Assembly (NCBI GenBank): GCA_018066065.1
Contig: JAGHSC010000189.1
Span: 1 to 27,020, forward strand
Direction: 5' to 3'
From: Candidatus Cryptobacteroides faecihippi
GTDB lineage: Bacteria > Bacteroidota > Bacteroidia > Bacteroidales > UBA932
Length of the DNA: 27,020 nt
The position numbers were made by a program, and so were the translations under genes. The notes below the pieces were generated by a model. The model worked only from the letters and a program-made list of their open reading frames with translations, made no database searches and was not told the origin of the DNA. This document shows positions 15,523-23,265 of this stretch, one piece after another (within the stretch, counting starts at the first letter, position 1; every line of letters begins with the position of its first letter).

Positions 15523-16284
15523 TCAGCCTCTTATCTGAATGCTGAAGCCCTCTTCGATGAGAGGCTTCACAAGTTCCCTCATCTCATCGACCGAGAACTT
15601 GACCAGATCCTTGGCCGGAGTCTCCCTGTCGAGAGTGTAGATCATGACCTCACGCGGGTGGACCTTGCGGACGATGTCCATCCATCCTTCAAGGACATCC
15701 GGAGAGGAAGTGTCAAAGCTGCCGGATTTAAGGAACATCGTCTGAAGGACGAAATCTCCCTCGAACCGCTGAAGGTTCCTGACAACATCCTCGACATGAT
15801 ACGATCCCTGAGGCTGGTTCACAAGGGCAGCCAGATCATCGGCAGGAGCATCGATCTTGAGGATCGGGTTGTCGACTTTCCTAAGTGCCGAGAAAACATC
15901 CTCGCGGCCGATCCTGGTAGCATTGGAGAGGACGGAGACCTTGGCATTCGGATAGAACCTGTCCCTCAGTTCAAGAGTCACGTCGATTATCCTGGCAAAG
16001 TCCGGGTTCAAGGTCGGCTCACCGTCTCCCGAGAAAGTGATGGAATCGATAGGAGTCCCGCTTTCCGAGCACTTCACCAGCATGGATTCCAAAGCCGCGC
16101 GGAGATCATCCGCGGTCGGGAGTTTCTCATCGGTACGTCCGTCCTTGTTCCAGCCGCATTCGCAATAGATGCAGTCAAAGTTGCAGAGTTTCCCCTTCGT
16201 CGGAAGCAGGTTGATTCCGAGGGAAGATCCCAATCTCCTGGAATGGATAGGTCCGAACACCAATTCTTCACGCATCATGGCCAT
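15523..16284 (-). CDS. Radical SAM protein of unknown specificity
   Basis: The 253-residue cytosolic protein carries the radical SAM cluster motif CNFDCIYC (Cys34, Cys38, Cys41), which binds a 4Fe-4S cluster and S-adenosylmethionine. It also has the GEP-type motif FSGDGEPTLN and the family N-terminus FGPIHSRRLGSSLGINLLP. This N-terminus marks a widespread subgroup of short radical SAM proteins whose reaction is not established, so I assign no product. No extra C-terminal iron-sulfur (SPASM) domain is evident. The start ATG at 16282-16284 abuts the stop of the preceding DUF4296 gene; an ATG three codons in (16275) is equally possible. It sits between DUF4296 and deoC, which gives no clear functional clue. 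Confidence 0.88.
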   Translation of the reverse strand: MAMMREELVFGPIHSRRLGSSLGINLLPTKGKLCNFDCIYCECGWNKDGRTDEKLPTADDLRAALESMLVKCSESGTPIDSITFSGDGEPTLNPDFARIIDVTLELRDRFYPNAKVSVLSNATRIGREDVFSALRKVDNPILKIDAPADDLAALVNQPQGSYHVEDVVRNLQRFEGDFVLQTMFLKSGSFDTSSPDVLEGWMDIVRKVHPREVMIYTLDRETPAKDLVKFSVDEMRELVKPLIEEGFSIQIRG

Positions 16285-17070
16285 CTAGTCGTTTACGTTG
16301 CGGGCACGCTTGCGCCTGACATTGTTCTCACGGTCGGCAGAGACAGGCCTGCGTCCCTCCCTTCGGAAGGCAGGGGTAGAAGGACTGGTCTTCAACTCCC
16401 TTGGTGCAAGGACGTCAGGAGTCTCTTCCACGACAGGAAGTTCCTCATCCTCAAGGGCATCCACACTCTTTTCAACGACGTCGACCGAAATCGAGTCAGA
16501 AGCGGTGCCAAGGGAATCGCGGAGGACCATTGCCGGTCCCTTGAACATCGTGTCGATGATCACAGGTTCCGGATAATAGGCTCCGTCCTCATTGACTGCC
16601 ATGTGGACCGTGTCGGTCATGGACACGGTCTTGAACAGGTTGCTGTAGAGGAAGTAATCCTTGAGCAAGCCGTTCCTCATCAGTTCGGCGATAGAGTCAG
16701 CCTTGTGCCTGAGGAGTTCCTTGTGCTCGATCAGGGCACGCTGGCGCGCTGCATCCGACTCCAGCTTCCTTGCAACCCTTCCGAGCAGCTCGGCAAAGCG
16801 CTCAGGGTCATTGAGAAGGTAGTCCACCGTGTTGACATAGTCGTCGTACGTGTAGCCATACTTCTCGAAGACAGGCTCGTAGAACCAGGTCGTGTCAGCC
16901 ATCTGCCTCTTTTCAGGATAGGCTCTGAGCCATTCATCCGCCAGGAACATCTCACGATAGATCATCTCCATCTTGCCTGTAGGTATGACCTTGGCACCAT
17001 GGGAGCATGACACGGCAAGGGACACTGCCATGACAAGCGGAAGGATCGTTATGAGAGTCCGGCGAAGCAT
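16285..17070 (-). CDS. DUF4296 lipoprotein
   Basis: The 261-residue precursor has a signal peptide with a lipobox ending LAVSC (Cys22). The region after it fits the Bacteroidota DUF4296 family: PTGKMEMIYREMFLADEW, then the FYEPVFEKYGYTYDDYVNTVDYLLNDPERF block, which is the conserved core. A helical stretch rich in Arg/Glu follows, then a low-complexity acidic and basic C-terminus (after about residue 195) that looks disordered. Its function is not known; it is predicted to be anchored in a membrane facing the periplasm. It starts 4 bases after pheT and abuts the radical SAM gene, so it is co-transcribed with both. Confidence 0.85.
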   Translation of the reverse strand: MLRRTLITILPLVMAVSLAVSCSHGAKVIPTGKMEMIYREMFLADEWLRAYPEKRQMADTTWFYEPVFEKYGYTYDDYVNTVDYLLNDPERFAELLGRVARKLESDAARQRALIEHKELLRHKADSIAELMRNGLLKDYFLYSNLFKTVSMTDTVHMAVNEDGAYYPEPVIIDTMFKGPAMVLRDSLGTASDSISVDVVEKSVDALEDEELPVVEETPDVLAPRELKTSPSTPAFRREGRRPVSADRENNVRRKRARNVND

Positions 17071-17074
17071 GTGA

Positions 17075-19516
17075 CTATCTCAGGGCTGCGCCGTATTCGT
17101 TCTGGAAGGTGGACATGATCTTGCCCATGATCCTTTCGACATCGGCATCGGTGAGAGTCTTCTCGAGATCCTGGAGGACGAAGCCAAGAGCATACTGCTT
17201 CTTTCCCTCAGGGATCTTGTCGCCCCTGTAGACATCGAAGAGAGTAACCTGCTTGAGAAGCTTCTTTCCAGCCTTGAAGGCGCTCTTGTAGAGGTCTGAA
17301 TATGCAACACTCTCGTCGAGGAGAAGAGCGAGGTCCCTGCGTACCTCAGGGAACTTAGGAAGTTCCTTGAATGCGACCTTGTTCCTCTTGACGAGGAGGA
17401 AGAGCGTCTGCCAGTTGATCTCGGCAACATAGACAGGCTGCCTTACATCGAACCTCTTTGCGACTGCCGGAGCCACCGTTCCGAGGACTGCGAGAGGGAG
17501 ATGCTGTCCCGGGAGTGAATATTCAACACCCTCGGAGAAGATGTCTGAAGGGGCAGGCTTTGCCTCAAGCTGGTTGATGTCCGTTCCGAAGCGTCTGAGA
17601 AGGAGGTCGACATAGCCCTTGAGCTCGAAATATGTGCTCTTGGCAGGGGCCTGGTTCCAGGACTTCTGGGACGATCCGGTGATGCAGAGCGAGAATGCTG
17701 TGTGTTCCTTGTAGGATGCGAGTGTGGTGCCATCCATCTCGGCGTTGCGGCTGTAGACCGAGCCATACTCGAAGATCTTCATTGAAGGGATCTGCCTGTT
17801 GCAGTTGTAGGCAACGACCTCGAGAGCATTGAAGATGAGGTTCTGCCTCATCACGTTCAGATCGGAGCTGAGCGGGTTGACGATTGTGGCACAGCACTCC
17901 TCAGGGAACGATGTGAGTCCCTTGTAGTAGGCAGACTTGGTGAGCGAGTTGTTCATCACCTCGACGAAGCCGTTTGCTGCGAGGAAGTTGGAGATTCCGT
18001 TGCGGATTGCCTCAGGCTCAGGTGAAGGGGTGGCGTTGACACTCATCTTCATGTGCTGAGGAAGGGCGATGTTGTTGTAGCCGTAGATCCTGAGGATTTC
18101 CTCGACGACGTCGCACTCCCTGGTGACGTCGATCATGTAGCTTGGAGCGGCGACAAGTGCACCGTTCTCCTTCTTCTCGACGAACTCATAGGTGAGAGCT
18201 GTGAGAATCTTCTCGATCGTGTCATGACCGATCTCCTGTCCTACGAACTTCTCGATGCGGCCGTAGTCGAGGTCGATGACCTTCTTCTCGATCTTCTCAG
18301 GGTAGAACTCCTGCATGGTACCGACGATTTCGCCGCCTGCAACTTCCTGGATGAGGAGAGCGGCACGCTTTCCGGCATATTCATTGATTCCAGGGTCTGC
18401 ACCGCGCTCGAACCTGAACGACGCGTCAGTCTGGAGGGTGTGCTTCTTGGATGTCTTGCGGATCGAACCTGGATCGAAGTAGGCGCTCTCGAGGAAGACA
18501 TTCGTGGTGGACTCGGTGACGCCTGAGTCCTCACCGCCGAAGACGCCGGCGATGCACATAGGGCCTTCAGCATTCGCGATCACGATGTCGGTTGAAGCGA
18601 GCTTCCTCTCGACGCCATCAAGCGTAACGATCTTCTCTCCTTCAGCTGCTCTCCTGACGATGGTCTTACCTCCGACGATCTTGTCTGCGTCGAAGGTGTG
18701 AAGTGGCTGGCCGAGCTCGAAGAGGATGAAGTTGGAGATGTCGACGACGTTGTTGATAGGCTTGAGGCCGATGGACATGAGCTTCTTCTGGAGCCACTCA
18801 GGTGAAGGGCCGACCTTCACGCCCTTGATGGTGATTCCAGTGTACCTTGGAGCTGCGGTCTGATCGAGGACCTCAACAGGGATGGCCTCGCCTTCTCCGT
18901 CCTTCCAGCCATCAATCGACGGATAATTGAACGAGCAAGGGATATCATGTGCCTGCATCCATGCATAGAGGTCTCGAGCCACGCCGATGTGCGATGCAGC
19001 ATCGACACGGTTCGCCGTGATTTCATATTCAATGACAGCTTCTGTCTTGAGGCCGAGGAAGTCCTTGGCTGCGGTTCCGACGACAGCGTCATCAGGGAGA
19101 ACCTTGATTCCGGAATGGTCATTGCCGATCCCGAGCTCATCCTCTGCGCAGATCATGCCGAATGACTCGACGCCGCGGATCTTGGACTTCTTGATCTTGA
19201 AATCGCCTGGAAGGACGGTTCCGATGCGTGCAAAGAGCACCTTCTGGCCTGCAGCCACATTCGGTGCACCACAGACGACGGTCACAGGCTCGCCGGTGCC
19301 ATCATCGACCTTGGTGATGTGAAGATGATCCGAATCAGGATGATTCTCGCACTCGAGAACATGGGCCACGACCACTCCGGCGAGTCCCCCCGGGATCTCT
19401 TCCTGTTCCTCGACAGAATCGACTTCGATTCCGATGTCGGTCATCGCGTCAGCAATCTGCTGCGGAGTAAGGTCGGACACAAGATAGTCCTTAAGCCAGT
19501 TGTAAGAAAGTTTCAT
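17075..19516 (-). CDS. pheT: Phenylalanine--tRNA ligase beta subunit
   Basis: PheT pairs with PheS in the alpha2-beta2 enzyme that charges tRNA-Phe; the beta subunit binds tRNA and edits mischarged tyrosine. The 813-residue length is typical. Visible order: N-terminus MKLSYNWLKDYLVSDLTP; an OB-fold tRNA-binding domain at about 43-155 (HVLECENHPDSDHLHITKV, VVCGAPNV); the B3/B4 editing region with SNFILFELGQPLHTFDADKI; the B5 domain at about 400-475; a catalytic-like core; and a C-terminal anticodon-binding FDX-ACB domain starting near FPEVRRDLALLLDES. It follows ftsY by 14 bases. No pheS is in the window, so the two subunit genes are separated, as is usual in Bacteroidota. Confidence 0.97.
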   Translation of the reverse strand: MKLSYNWLKDYLVSDLTPQQIADAMTDIGIEVDSVEEQEEIPGGLAGVVVAHVLECENHPDSDHLHITKVDDGTGEPVTVVCGAPNVAAGQKVLFARIGTVLPGDFKIKKSKIRGVESFGMICAEDELGIGNDHSGIKVLPDDAVVGTAAKDFLGLKTEAVIEYEITANRVDAASHIGVARDLYAWMQAHDIPCSFNYPSIDGWKDGEGEAIPVEVLDQTAAPRYTGITIKGVKVGPSPEWLQKKLMSIGLKPINNVVDISNFILFELGQPLHTFDADKIVGGKTIVRRAAEGEKIVTLDGVERKLASTDIVIANAEGPMCIAGVFGGEDSGVTESTTNVFLESAYFDPGSIRKTSKKHTLQTDASFRFERGADPGINEYAGKRAALLIQEVAGGEIVGTMQEFYPEKIEKKVIDLDYGRIEKFVGQEIGHDTIEKILTALTYEFVEKKENGALVAAPSYMIDVTRECDVVEEILRIYGYNNIALPQHMKMSVNATPSPEPEAIRNGISNFLAANGFVEVMNNSLTKSAYYKGLTSFPEECCATIVNPLSSDLNVMRQNLIFNALEVVAYNCNRQIPSMKIFEYGSVYSRNAEMDGTTLASYKEHTAFSLCITGSSQKSWNQAPAKSTYFELKGYVDLLLRRFGTDINQLEAKPAPSDIFSEGVEYSLPGQHLPLAVLGTVAPAVAKRFDVRQPVYVAEINWQTLFLLVKRNKVAFKELPKFPEVRRDLALLLDESVAYSDLYKSAFKAGKKLLKQVTLFDVYRGDKIPEGKKQYALGFVLQDLEKTLTDADVERIMGKIMSTFQNEYGAALR

Positions 19517-19530
19517 ATCCTAGTAGATTT

Positions 19531-20463
19531 TTATTTTTCAATATCTTCCCTCGAGAAAAGTGAGGCGACAAATTCCTTCTTGTCAAAAACCTTGAGGTCA
19601 TCGATGCCTTCACCGATTCCGATGAACTTCACAGGGACCTTGAGCTGGTCGACGATACCGATCACGACTCCACCCTTTGCAGTTCCATCAAGTTTCGTGA
19701 GGGCAAGTGAGGTTATGTCGGTAGCCCTGGAGAACTCCTTGGCCTGCTGATAGGCATTCTGGCCGGTGGAGGCGTCAAGGACGAGCAGGACCTCATGCGG
19801 AGCATCAGGGATCACCTTGCGCATTACATTGCGGATCTTCGTAAGCTCATTCATGAGATCTATCCTGTTGTGAAGCCTGCCGGCAGTGTCGATGAAGACG
19901 ACATCGGCACCCTTTGCAACAGCCGACTTGACCGTGTCGAAGGCCACCGATGCAGGATCGGCGCCCATGCCTTGCTTGACGATCTCTACGCCGGCCCTGT
20001 CAGCCCAGATCTGGATCTGGTCTACGGCAGCGGCGCGGAATGTGTCCGCAGCTCCGATCATCACCTTCTTTCCCTGTGCCTTGTATCTGGCAGCAAGCTT
20101 TCCGATGGTAGTGGTCTTGCCGACGCCGTTCACGCCGACGACCATGATGACAAGAGGCTTGCGGGAGAGGTCGAAAGGTTCCTTGGGAGACTCCTCGCCA
20201 TCCACGTCAAGGAGCATGCCGATTTCATCGCGAAGCATGTCCACGAGCTCATCGAAGGACATGTACTTGTCCTTCTCGACACGTTCCTCGAGGCTGTCCA
20301 CAATCTTGAGCGTGGTCTCCACGCCCATGTCCGATGCGACAAGTGCCTCCTCGATCGCATCAAGCACGGAATCATCGACCCTGGACTTACCCACGATCGA
20401 TCTCGACAATCTCTGGAAGAATCCTTCCTTGGTCTTCTTGACCCCTCTATCAAACAGTCCCAT
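19531..20463 (-). CDS. ftsY: Signal recognition particle receptor FtsY
   Basis: FtsY is the membrane-associated SRP GTPase that delivers ribosome-nascent chain complexes to the Sec translocon. From ATG 20463 the protein is 310 residues, starting MGLFDRGVKKTKEGFFQRLS, the usual start of short FtsY forms with an amphipathic lipid-binding helix and no long acidic A-domain. The NG core shows G1 GVNGVGKTTT (110-119), the ADTFRAAAVDQ box, G3 DTAGRL, G4 TKLDGTAKGG and the closing GIGEGIDDL. The frame is open further upstream to 20547, but that part reads through the promoter and terminator and is not coding. It heads the unit with pheT, although rimO is the usual downstream neighbour in Bacteroides as I recall. 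Confidence 0.96.
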   Translation of the reverse strand: MGLFDRGVKKTKEGFFQRLSRSIVGKSRVDDSVLDAIEEALVASDMGVETTLKIVDSLEERVEKDKYMSFDELVDMLRDEIGMLLDVDGEESPKEPFDLSRKPLVIMVVGVNGVGKTTTIGKLAARYKAQGKKVMIGAADTFRAAAVDQIQIWADRAGVEIVKQGMGADPASVAFDTVKSAVAKGADVVFIDTAGRLHNRIDLMNELTKIRNVMRKVIPDAPHEVLLVLDASTGQNAYQQAKEFSRATDITSLALTKLDGTAKGGVVIGIVDQLKVPVKFIGIGEGIDDLKVFDKKEFVASLFSREDIEK

Positions 20464-20483
20464 AGCAATTGACAATAAACTTA

Positions 20484-20515
20484 CAAATATACCAAAAACG
20501 GGAAAGCAATACAAA
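20484..20515 (-). promoter_or_regulatory. Promoter for ftsY-pheT unit
   Basis: TATATTTG (20484-20491, minus) is an exact -7 match and TTTG at 20512-20515 lies 20 bp upstream. That TTTG lies in and just past the T-run of the DUF4295 terminator, so one sequence serves the end of one unit and the start of the next. The leader to the ftsY ATG is about 15 bases. Confidence 0.68.
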
Positions 20516-20543
20516 AAAAACGCAGCCGGAAAAACCGACTGCG
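20513..20543 (-). terminator. Intrinsic terminator after rpmB-rpmG-DUF4295
   Basis: On the minus strand CGCAGTCGG and CCGGCTGCG (20535-20543 with 20521-20529) form a 9-bp stem with one A-C mismatch and a five-base loop, followed directly by eight T (20513-20520). It lies 24 bases after the DUF4295 stop and is a textbook terminator. Confidence 0.85.
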
Positions 20544-20567
20544 TCAATTATATCAGCGACTGGAAGA

Positions 20568-20729
20568 TTACTTCTTGTCTGCGAAGAATTCCTTGGCCTT
20601 CTCGGCCTCAACGAGGAGCTCGGTGAATACATATGCACCTGTCTTTGGAGACTTGTCCATGCGGATGCACTTTACCATGCTCTTAGCACCTGCCTTAGCG
20701 GCGAATGTAGCGACTGCTTTCTTTGCCAT
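20568..20729 (-). CDS. DUF4295 small basic protein
   Basis: This is a 53-residue basic protein, MAKKAVATFAAKAGAKSMVK at its start, with MDKSPKTGAYVFTE in the middle and EKAKEFFADKK at the end. It matches the Bacteroidota DUF4295 family, which is found right after rpmB and rpmG. That constant place beside two ribosomal protein genes, together with the Lys-rich composition and MAKK start shared with L33, suggests a ribosome-associated role, but this is inference; the function is not established as far as I know. It begins 12 bases after the rpmG stop and ends shortly before a strong terminator. Confidence 0.88.
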   Translation of the reverse strand: MAKKAVATFAAKAGAKSMVKCIRMDKSPKTGAYVFTELLVEAEKAKEFFADKK

Positions 20730-20741
20730 AACTCAAACTGA

Positions 20742-20930
20742 TTATTTGATTTCACGGTGAACAGTCACCTTGTGGAGGTAAGGATTGTACTTCTTACGCT
20801 CGAGACGCTCAGGTGTGTTCTTCTTATTCTTGGTTGTGATGTACCTTGACATTCCTGGTACTCCACTCTCCTTCTGCTCAGTGCACTCGAGGATGACCTG
20901 CACCCTGTTTCCTTTTGCTTTCTTTGCCAT
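20742..20930 (-). CDS. rpmG: 50S ribosomal protein L33
   Basis: L33 is a small protein of the large ribosomal subunit near the E site. The 62-residue sequence has the family pattern: MAKKAKGNRVQVILECTEQK, then GMSRYITTKNKKNTPERLE, then KYNPYLHKVTVHREIK at the end. Only one cysteine is present, so this is the zinc-free form lacking the paired CxxC motifs. The ATG lies 13 bases after the rpmB stop. The order rpmB-rpmG-DUF4295 is the usual Bacteroidota arrangement. Confidence 0.96.
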   Translation of the reverse strand: MAKKAKGNRVQVILECTEQKESGVPGMSRYITTKNKKNTPERLERKKYNPYLHKVTVHREIK

Positions 20931-20943
20931 AACTCAAATGATT

Positions 20944-21186
20944 TTAAACAAGGCCGACATATCCCTTATCCTGAGCCTCCTTGAGAGCGGCGTCAAGGCC
21001 CTTCTTCTCAATGGTCCTCATTCCTTTGCAGGAAACCTTAAGTGTGATGAATCTCTGCTCAGCCTCTGACCAGAACTTCTTGGTCTTGAGGTTGAGGGCG
21101 AAATCGCGCTTGGTGCGAAGCTTGGAGTGAGCGACGTTGCAGCCGATCATCCTCTTTCGTCCTGTGATTTGACAAACTTTTGCCAT
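20944..21186 (-). CDS. rpmB: 50S ribosomal protein L28
   Basis: L28 belongs to the large ribosomal subunit. I start it at the ATG at 21184-21186, giving 80 residues. The start MAKVCQITGRKRMIGCNVAHS and the segments RTKRDFALNLKTKKFW and RFITLKVSCKGMRTIEKKG are diagnostic. The frame stays open upstream to 21231, but those 15 extra codons lie in an AT-rich stretch next to the promoter and have no counterpart in L28. It is the first gene of rpmB-rpmG-DUF4295. Confidence 0.96.
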   Translation of the reverse strand: MAKVCQITGRKRMIGCNVAHSKLRTKRDFALNLKTKKFWSEAEQRFITLKVSCKGMRTIEKKGLDAALKEAQDKGYVGLV

Positions 21187-21228
21187 GATATTGTACTTTT
21201 TTATTGATTCAAAATAAATTGCGGGGTG

Positions 21229-21259
21229 CAAATTTCGCGTTTAATTTTCAGATTTCCAA
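21229..21259 (-). promoter_or_regulatory. Probable promoter for rpmB-rpmG-DUF4295
   Basis: GAAATTTG (21229-21236, minus) is one base off TAnnTTTG, with TTGG (21256-21259) 19 bp upstream as a weak -33. The element leaves a leader of about 40 bases before rpmB. The -33 lies in the centre of an inverted repeat (AGATTTC/GAAATCT, 21250-21266) directly after the lepB stop, which has no U-run and is a poor terminator. Confidence 0.45.
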
Positions 21260-21264
21260 GAAAT

Positions 21265-22611
21265 CTACACAAATTTAAAGAATCTGCCCCACCGTATATT
21301 CGCTGGGAATGACTTATTTGCCATCGTCGAGAGCCAGACCAAGGCCGGTCTTCCGACTATGTGGCTTTCAGGAACAAAGCCCCAGTACCTTGAGTCCAGG
21401 GAATTGTGCCTGTTGTCTCCCATCATGAAATAATAGTCCTGTCCAAAAGTGTAGCTTGATGCTTCCTTTCCATCAATGATTATCCTTCCTTCATCATCGA
21501 CCTTGAGATCATGTCCCTCGTAGGAAGAGATGATCCTGCTGTAAAGCGGAAGATTCTCGGCCGTGAGAGCCACCGTCTCACCCTTCTTTGGAATCCAGAG
21601 CGGACCGAAAAAGTCTCTGGTCCACTTGTAATCCTCCGTGAAAGGGAAGATGCTGAGATAGGAGTCCGGATAGTCCGGCGGATAGACATCGAGTTCCGGT
21701 TCGGCGCTCACGACAGCCGGGCATGCAGTGATCTCCTTCAGCATTGCTGCCGTCAGAGTCATCCCGCGGTACCCAGGGAGCTGCTCGTCATACATCAGAC
21801 CATCCTGGTCGACACCGATCTTCTCAAGCGTCAAGGAGTTGATCCTCTGGCCGTTGGTAACGACCGTGTAGGCAAGCTGGATTCCAGGATAGACCTGCTG
21901 CTGCTCTCCGTTGATGTAGACGAATCCATCACGGACTTCGAGGGAATCACCGGGAACGGCGACACACCTCTTCACGTAATGGTCTTCCTTGTCGACGGGG
22001 CGGACCTTGAGCGGACCGGCCGTGGCGATGGTAAACTCCCTTCCTGCATTGCGGACCCAGTTGTAGTAGTCCTCGGATGGGTAACGGGTAAGAACCGTGT
22101 CCCCATGAGGGAAGTTGAACACTACACAGTCTCCCCTGCGTACTTCACGCAGTCCCTTCAGACGCCTGTAGTCGTTGTGGATCAGAGTCGAATAGGACTC
22201 CTTTCCAAAGAACACATTGTGAGTGAAAGGGATCGTGAGAGGAGTCTCCGGCACCTTGGGGCCGTAGGTCACCTTGCTCACGAAGAGATGGTCCCCGGTA
22301 AAAAGGGTGCTCTCCATCGAAGAAGATGGGATCTTGAAGGCCTGGAAGAAGAAAATATTGATGAATGTGACGACAACGACAGCAAAGATGATGGCATCAA
22401 GCCAGTCGAGCCAGACATTGTGCTTCTCGCCCTCCTTGTACTCCTTCTTCCAGAATGCCCACTTCACCTTCTTGGTGATGAACAGGTCGAAGACGACTAC
22501 AAGGCCGAAAAGCCACCAATAGTTCCCGAGCCAGATAACCCACAGCAGATAGAGGGTGGCCCAGAAGCCCATCCTCACCCATTTGTTGTGGTATATCTCC
22601 CTCAAGCTCAC
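21265..22611 (-). CDS. lepB: Signal peptidase I
   Basis: LepB is the membrane-bound Ser/Lys protease (family S26) that removes Sec signal peptides in the periplasm. The 448-residue protein has membrane segments at about 15-45 and 72-92. PSSSMEST follows with catalytic Ser98, then YVKRCVAVPGDSLEV with the general base Lys214, and the box MMGDNRHNSLDSRYWGFVP at 397-413. It is longer than the enterobacterial enzyme because of a large insertion between the Lys and GDN boxes (about 235-385), as in other Bacteroidota. The start is a GTG at 22611, 9 bases after the rplT stop; the first in-frame ATG (Met14) would cut into the first membrane segment. It is co-transcribed with infC-rpmI-rplT. Confidence 0.94.
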   Translation of the reverse strand: MSLREIYHNKWVRMGFWATLYLLWVIWLGNYWWLFGLVVVFDLFITKKVKWAFWKKEYKEGEKHNVWLDWLDAIIFAVVVVTFINIFFFQAFKIPSSSMESTLFTGDHLFVSKVTYGPKVPETPLTIPFTHNVFFGKESYSTLIHNDYRRLKGLREVRRGDCVVFNFPHGDTVLTRYPSEDYYNWVRNAGREFTIATAGPLKVRPVDKEDHYVKRCVAVPGDSLEVRDGFVYINGEQQQVYPGIQLAYTVVTNGQRINSLTLEKIGVDQDGLMYDEQLPGYRGMTLTAAMLKEITACPAVVSAEPELDVYPPDYPDSYLSIFPFTEDYKWTRDFFGPLWIPKKGETVALTAENLPLYSRIISSYEGHDLKVDDEGRIIIDGKEASSYTFGQDYYFMMGDNRHNSLDSRYWGFVPESHIVGRPALVWLSTMANKSFPANIRWGRFFKFV

Positions 22612-22620
22612 TTCAGATGA

Positions 22621-22965
22621 CTATTTTACAGAGTTTACAATTGCCTCGAATGCCTGAGGATTGTTCATGGCGAGGTCTGCGAGGACCTTGCGGTTCAGGC
22701 CGATGTTCTGCTTTGCGAGCTTGCCCATGAACTGAGAATAAGAGATACCGTACTGACGGGCAGCGGCATTGATTCTCTGGATCCAGAGTGCACGGAAGTT
22801 GCGCTTCTTGGCCTTGCGGTCACGATAAGCATAGGTGAGACCTTTCTCGTAGGTGTTCTTTGCTACAGTCCAGACGTTCTTTCTGGAAAGGAAGTTACCG
22901 CGGGTTCTCTTGAGAATCTTCTTGCGGCGAGCCCTTGAGGCTACTGAATTGACTGATCTTGGCAT
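22621..22965 (-). CDS. rplT: 50S ribosomal protein L20
   Basis: L20 binds 23S rRNA early in assembly of the large subunit and, in the bacteria where it was studied, represses its own operon. The 114-residue protein has the standard length and the start MPRSVNSVASRARRKKILKR, then GNFLSRKNVWTVAKNTYEKG, ALWIQRINAAARQYGISYSQF and LNRKVLADLA. It lies in the canonical infC-rpmI-rplT order. The 74-base gap to rpmI holds an inverted-repeat structure that may be regulatory. lepB follows after 9 bases. Confidence 0.97.
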   Translation of the reverse strand: MPRSVNSVASRARRKKILKRTRGNFLSRKNVWTVAKNTYEKGLTYAYRDRKAKKRNFRALWIQRINAAARQYGISYSQFMGKLAKQNIGLNRKVLADLAMNNPQAFEAIVNSVK

Positions 22966-22985
22966 GATTTGATCTTTTTCTGGAG

Positions 22986-23020
22986 GCAGTGACCGTTGTT
23001 TACGCGGTTCTTTCTACTGC
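22986..23020 (-). promoter_or_regulatory. Candidate RNA structure in the rpmI-rplT gap
   Basis: On the minus strand GCAGT (23016-23020) pairs with ACTGC (22986-22990), and inside it ACCG (23005-23008) pairs with CGGT (22992-22995), with an asymmetric seven-to-one internal loop. It sits just upstream of rplT. Since L20 controls its own operon in several bacteria, this could be a binding site, but the pairing is short and no homology was tested. Confidence 0.25.
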
Positions 23021-23039
23021 GTTCCAAGTTAAACATTAA

Positions 23040-23234
23040 TTACAGGACCAAAAGCTCTTTTACTCTCCTTACGTCATCCTGCTCGAGGATGGCGAAGTGA
23101 TCAAGATTTCTCTTCTGCTTCTTGGTCTTCTTGGTGAGGATGTGGCTGTGATAAGCATGGTTCCTCTTGATTTTTCCCGATCCGGTAAGCGTGAAGCGCT
23201 TTTTGGCACCGGAGTTGGTCTTAAGCTTTGCCAT
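23040..23234 (-). CDS. rpmI: 50S ribosomal protein L35
   Basis: L35 is a small basic protein of the large ribosomal subunit. The 64-residue sequence starts MAKLKTNSGAKKRFTLTGSG and continues KIKRNHAYHSHILTKKTKKQKRN in two overlapping conserved blocks, ending with the DDVRRVKELL helix, all as in the family. It lies 50 bases after infC, and a 7-bp inverted repeat occurs right at the infC stop in that gap. Confidence 0.96.
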   Translation of the reverse strand: MAKLKTNSGAKKRFTLTGSGKIKRNHAYHSHILTKKTKKQKRNLDHFAILEQDDVRRVKELLVL

Positions 23235-23265
23235 TGTTTTTGATTGTTAAACTGTTAATATTGTC

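Noticed and set aside
16355..16385. Small GC-rich hairpin with a TTCG loop inside the DUF4296 gene
   Set aside because: It lies within coding sequence of a low-complexity tail and has no U-run or regulatory context; likely chance.
15508..17010. 500-codon open frame on the plus strand, opposite the radical SAM and DUF4296 genes
   Set aside because: It runs antisense across two well-supported genes and part of their junction, has no recognisable domain, and reflects the scarcity of TTA/CTA/TCA codons in the true genes.
20464..20547. 28-residue hydrophobic N-terminal extension of FtsY
   Set aside because: The extension reads through the promoter -7 and -33 elements and the upstream terminator, and the family start MGLFDRG lies at 20463.
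21511..22620. 369-codon open frame on the plus strand
   Set aside because: It is the complement of lepB, whose catalytic motifs are intact on the minus strand; composition is Asp/Val/Leu-rich shadow sequence.
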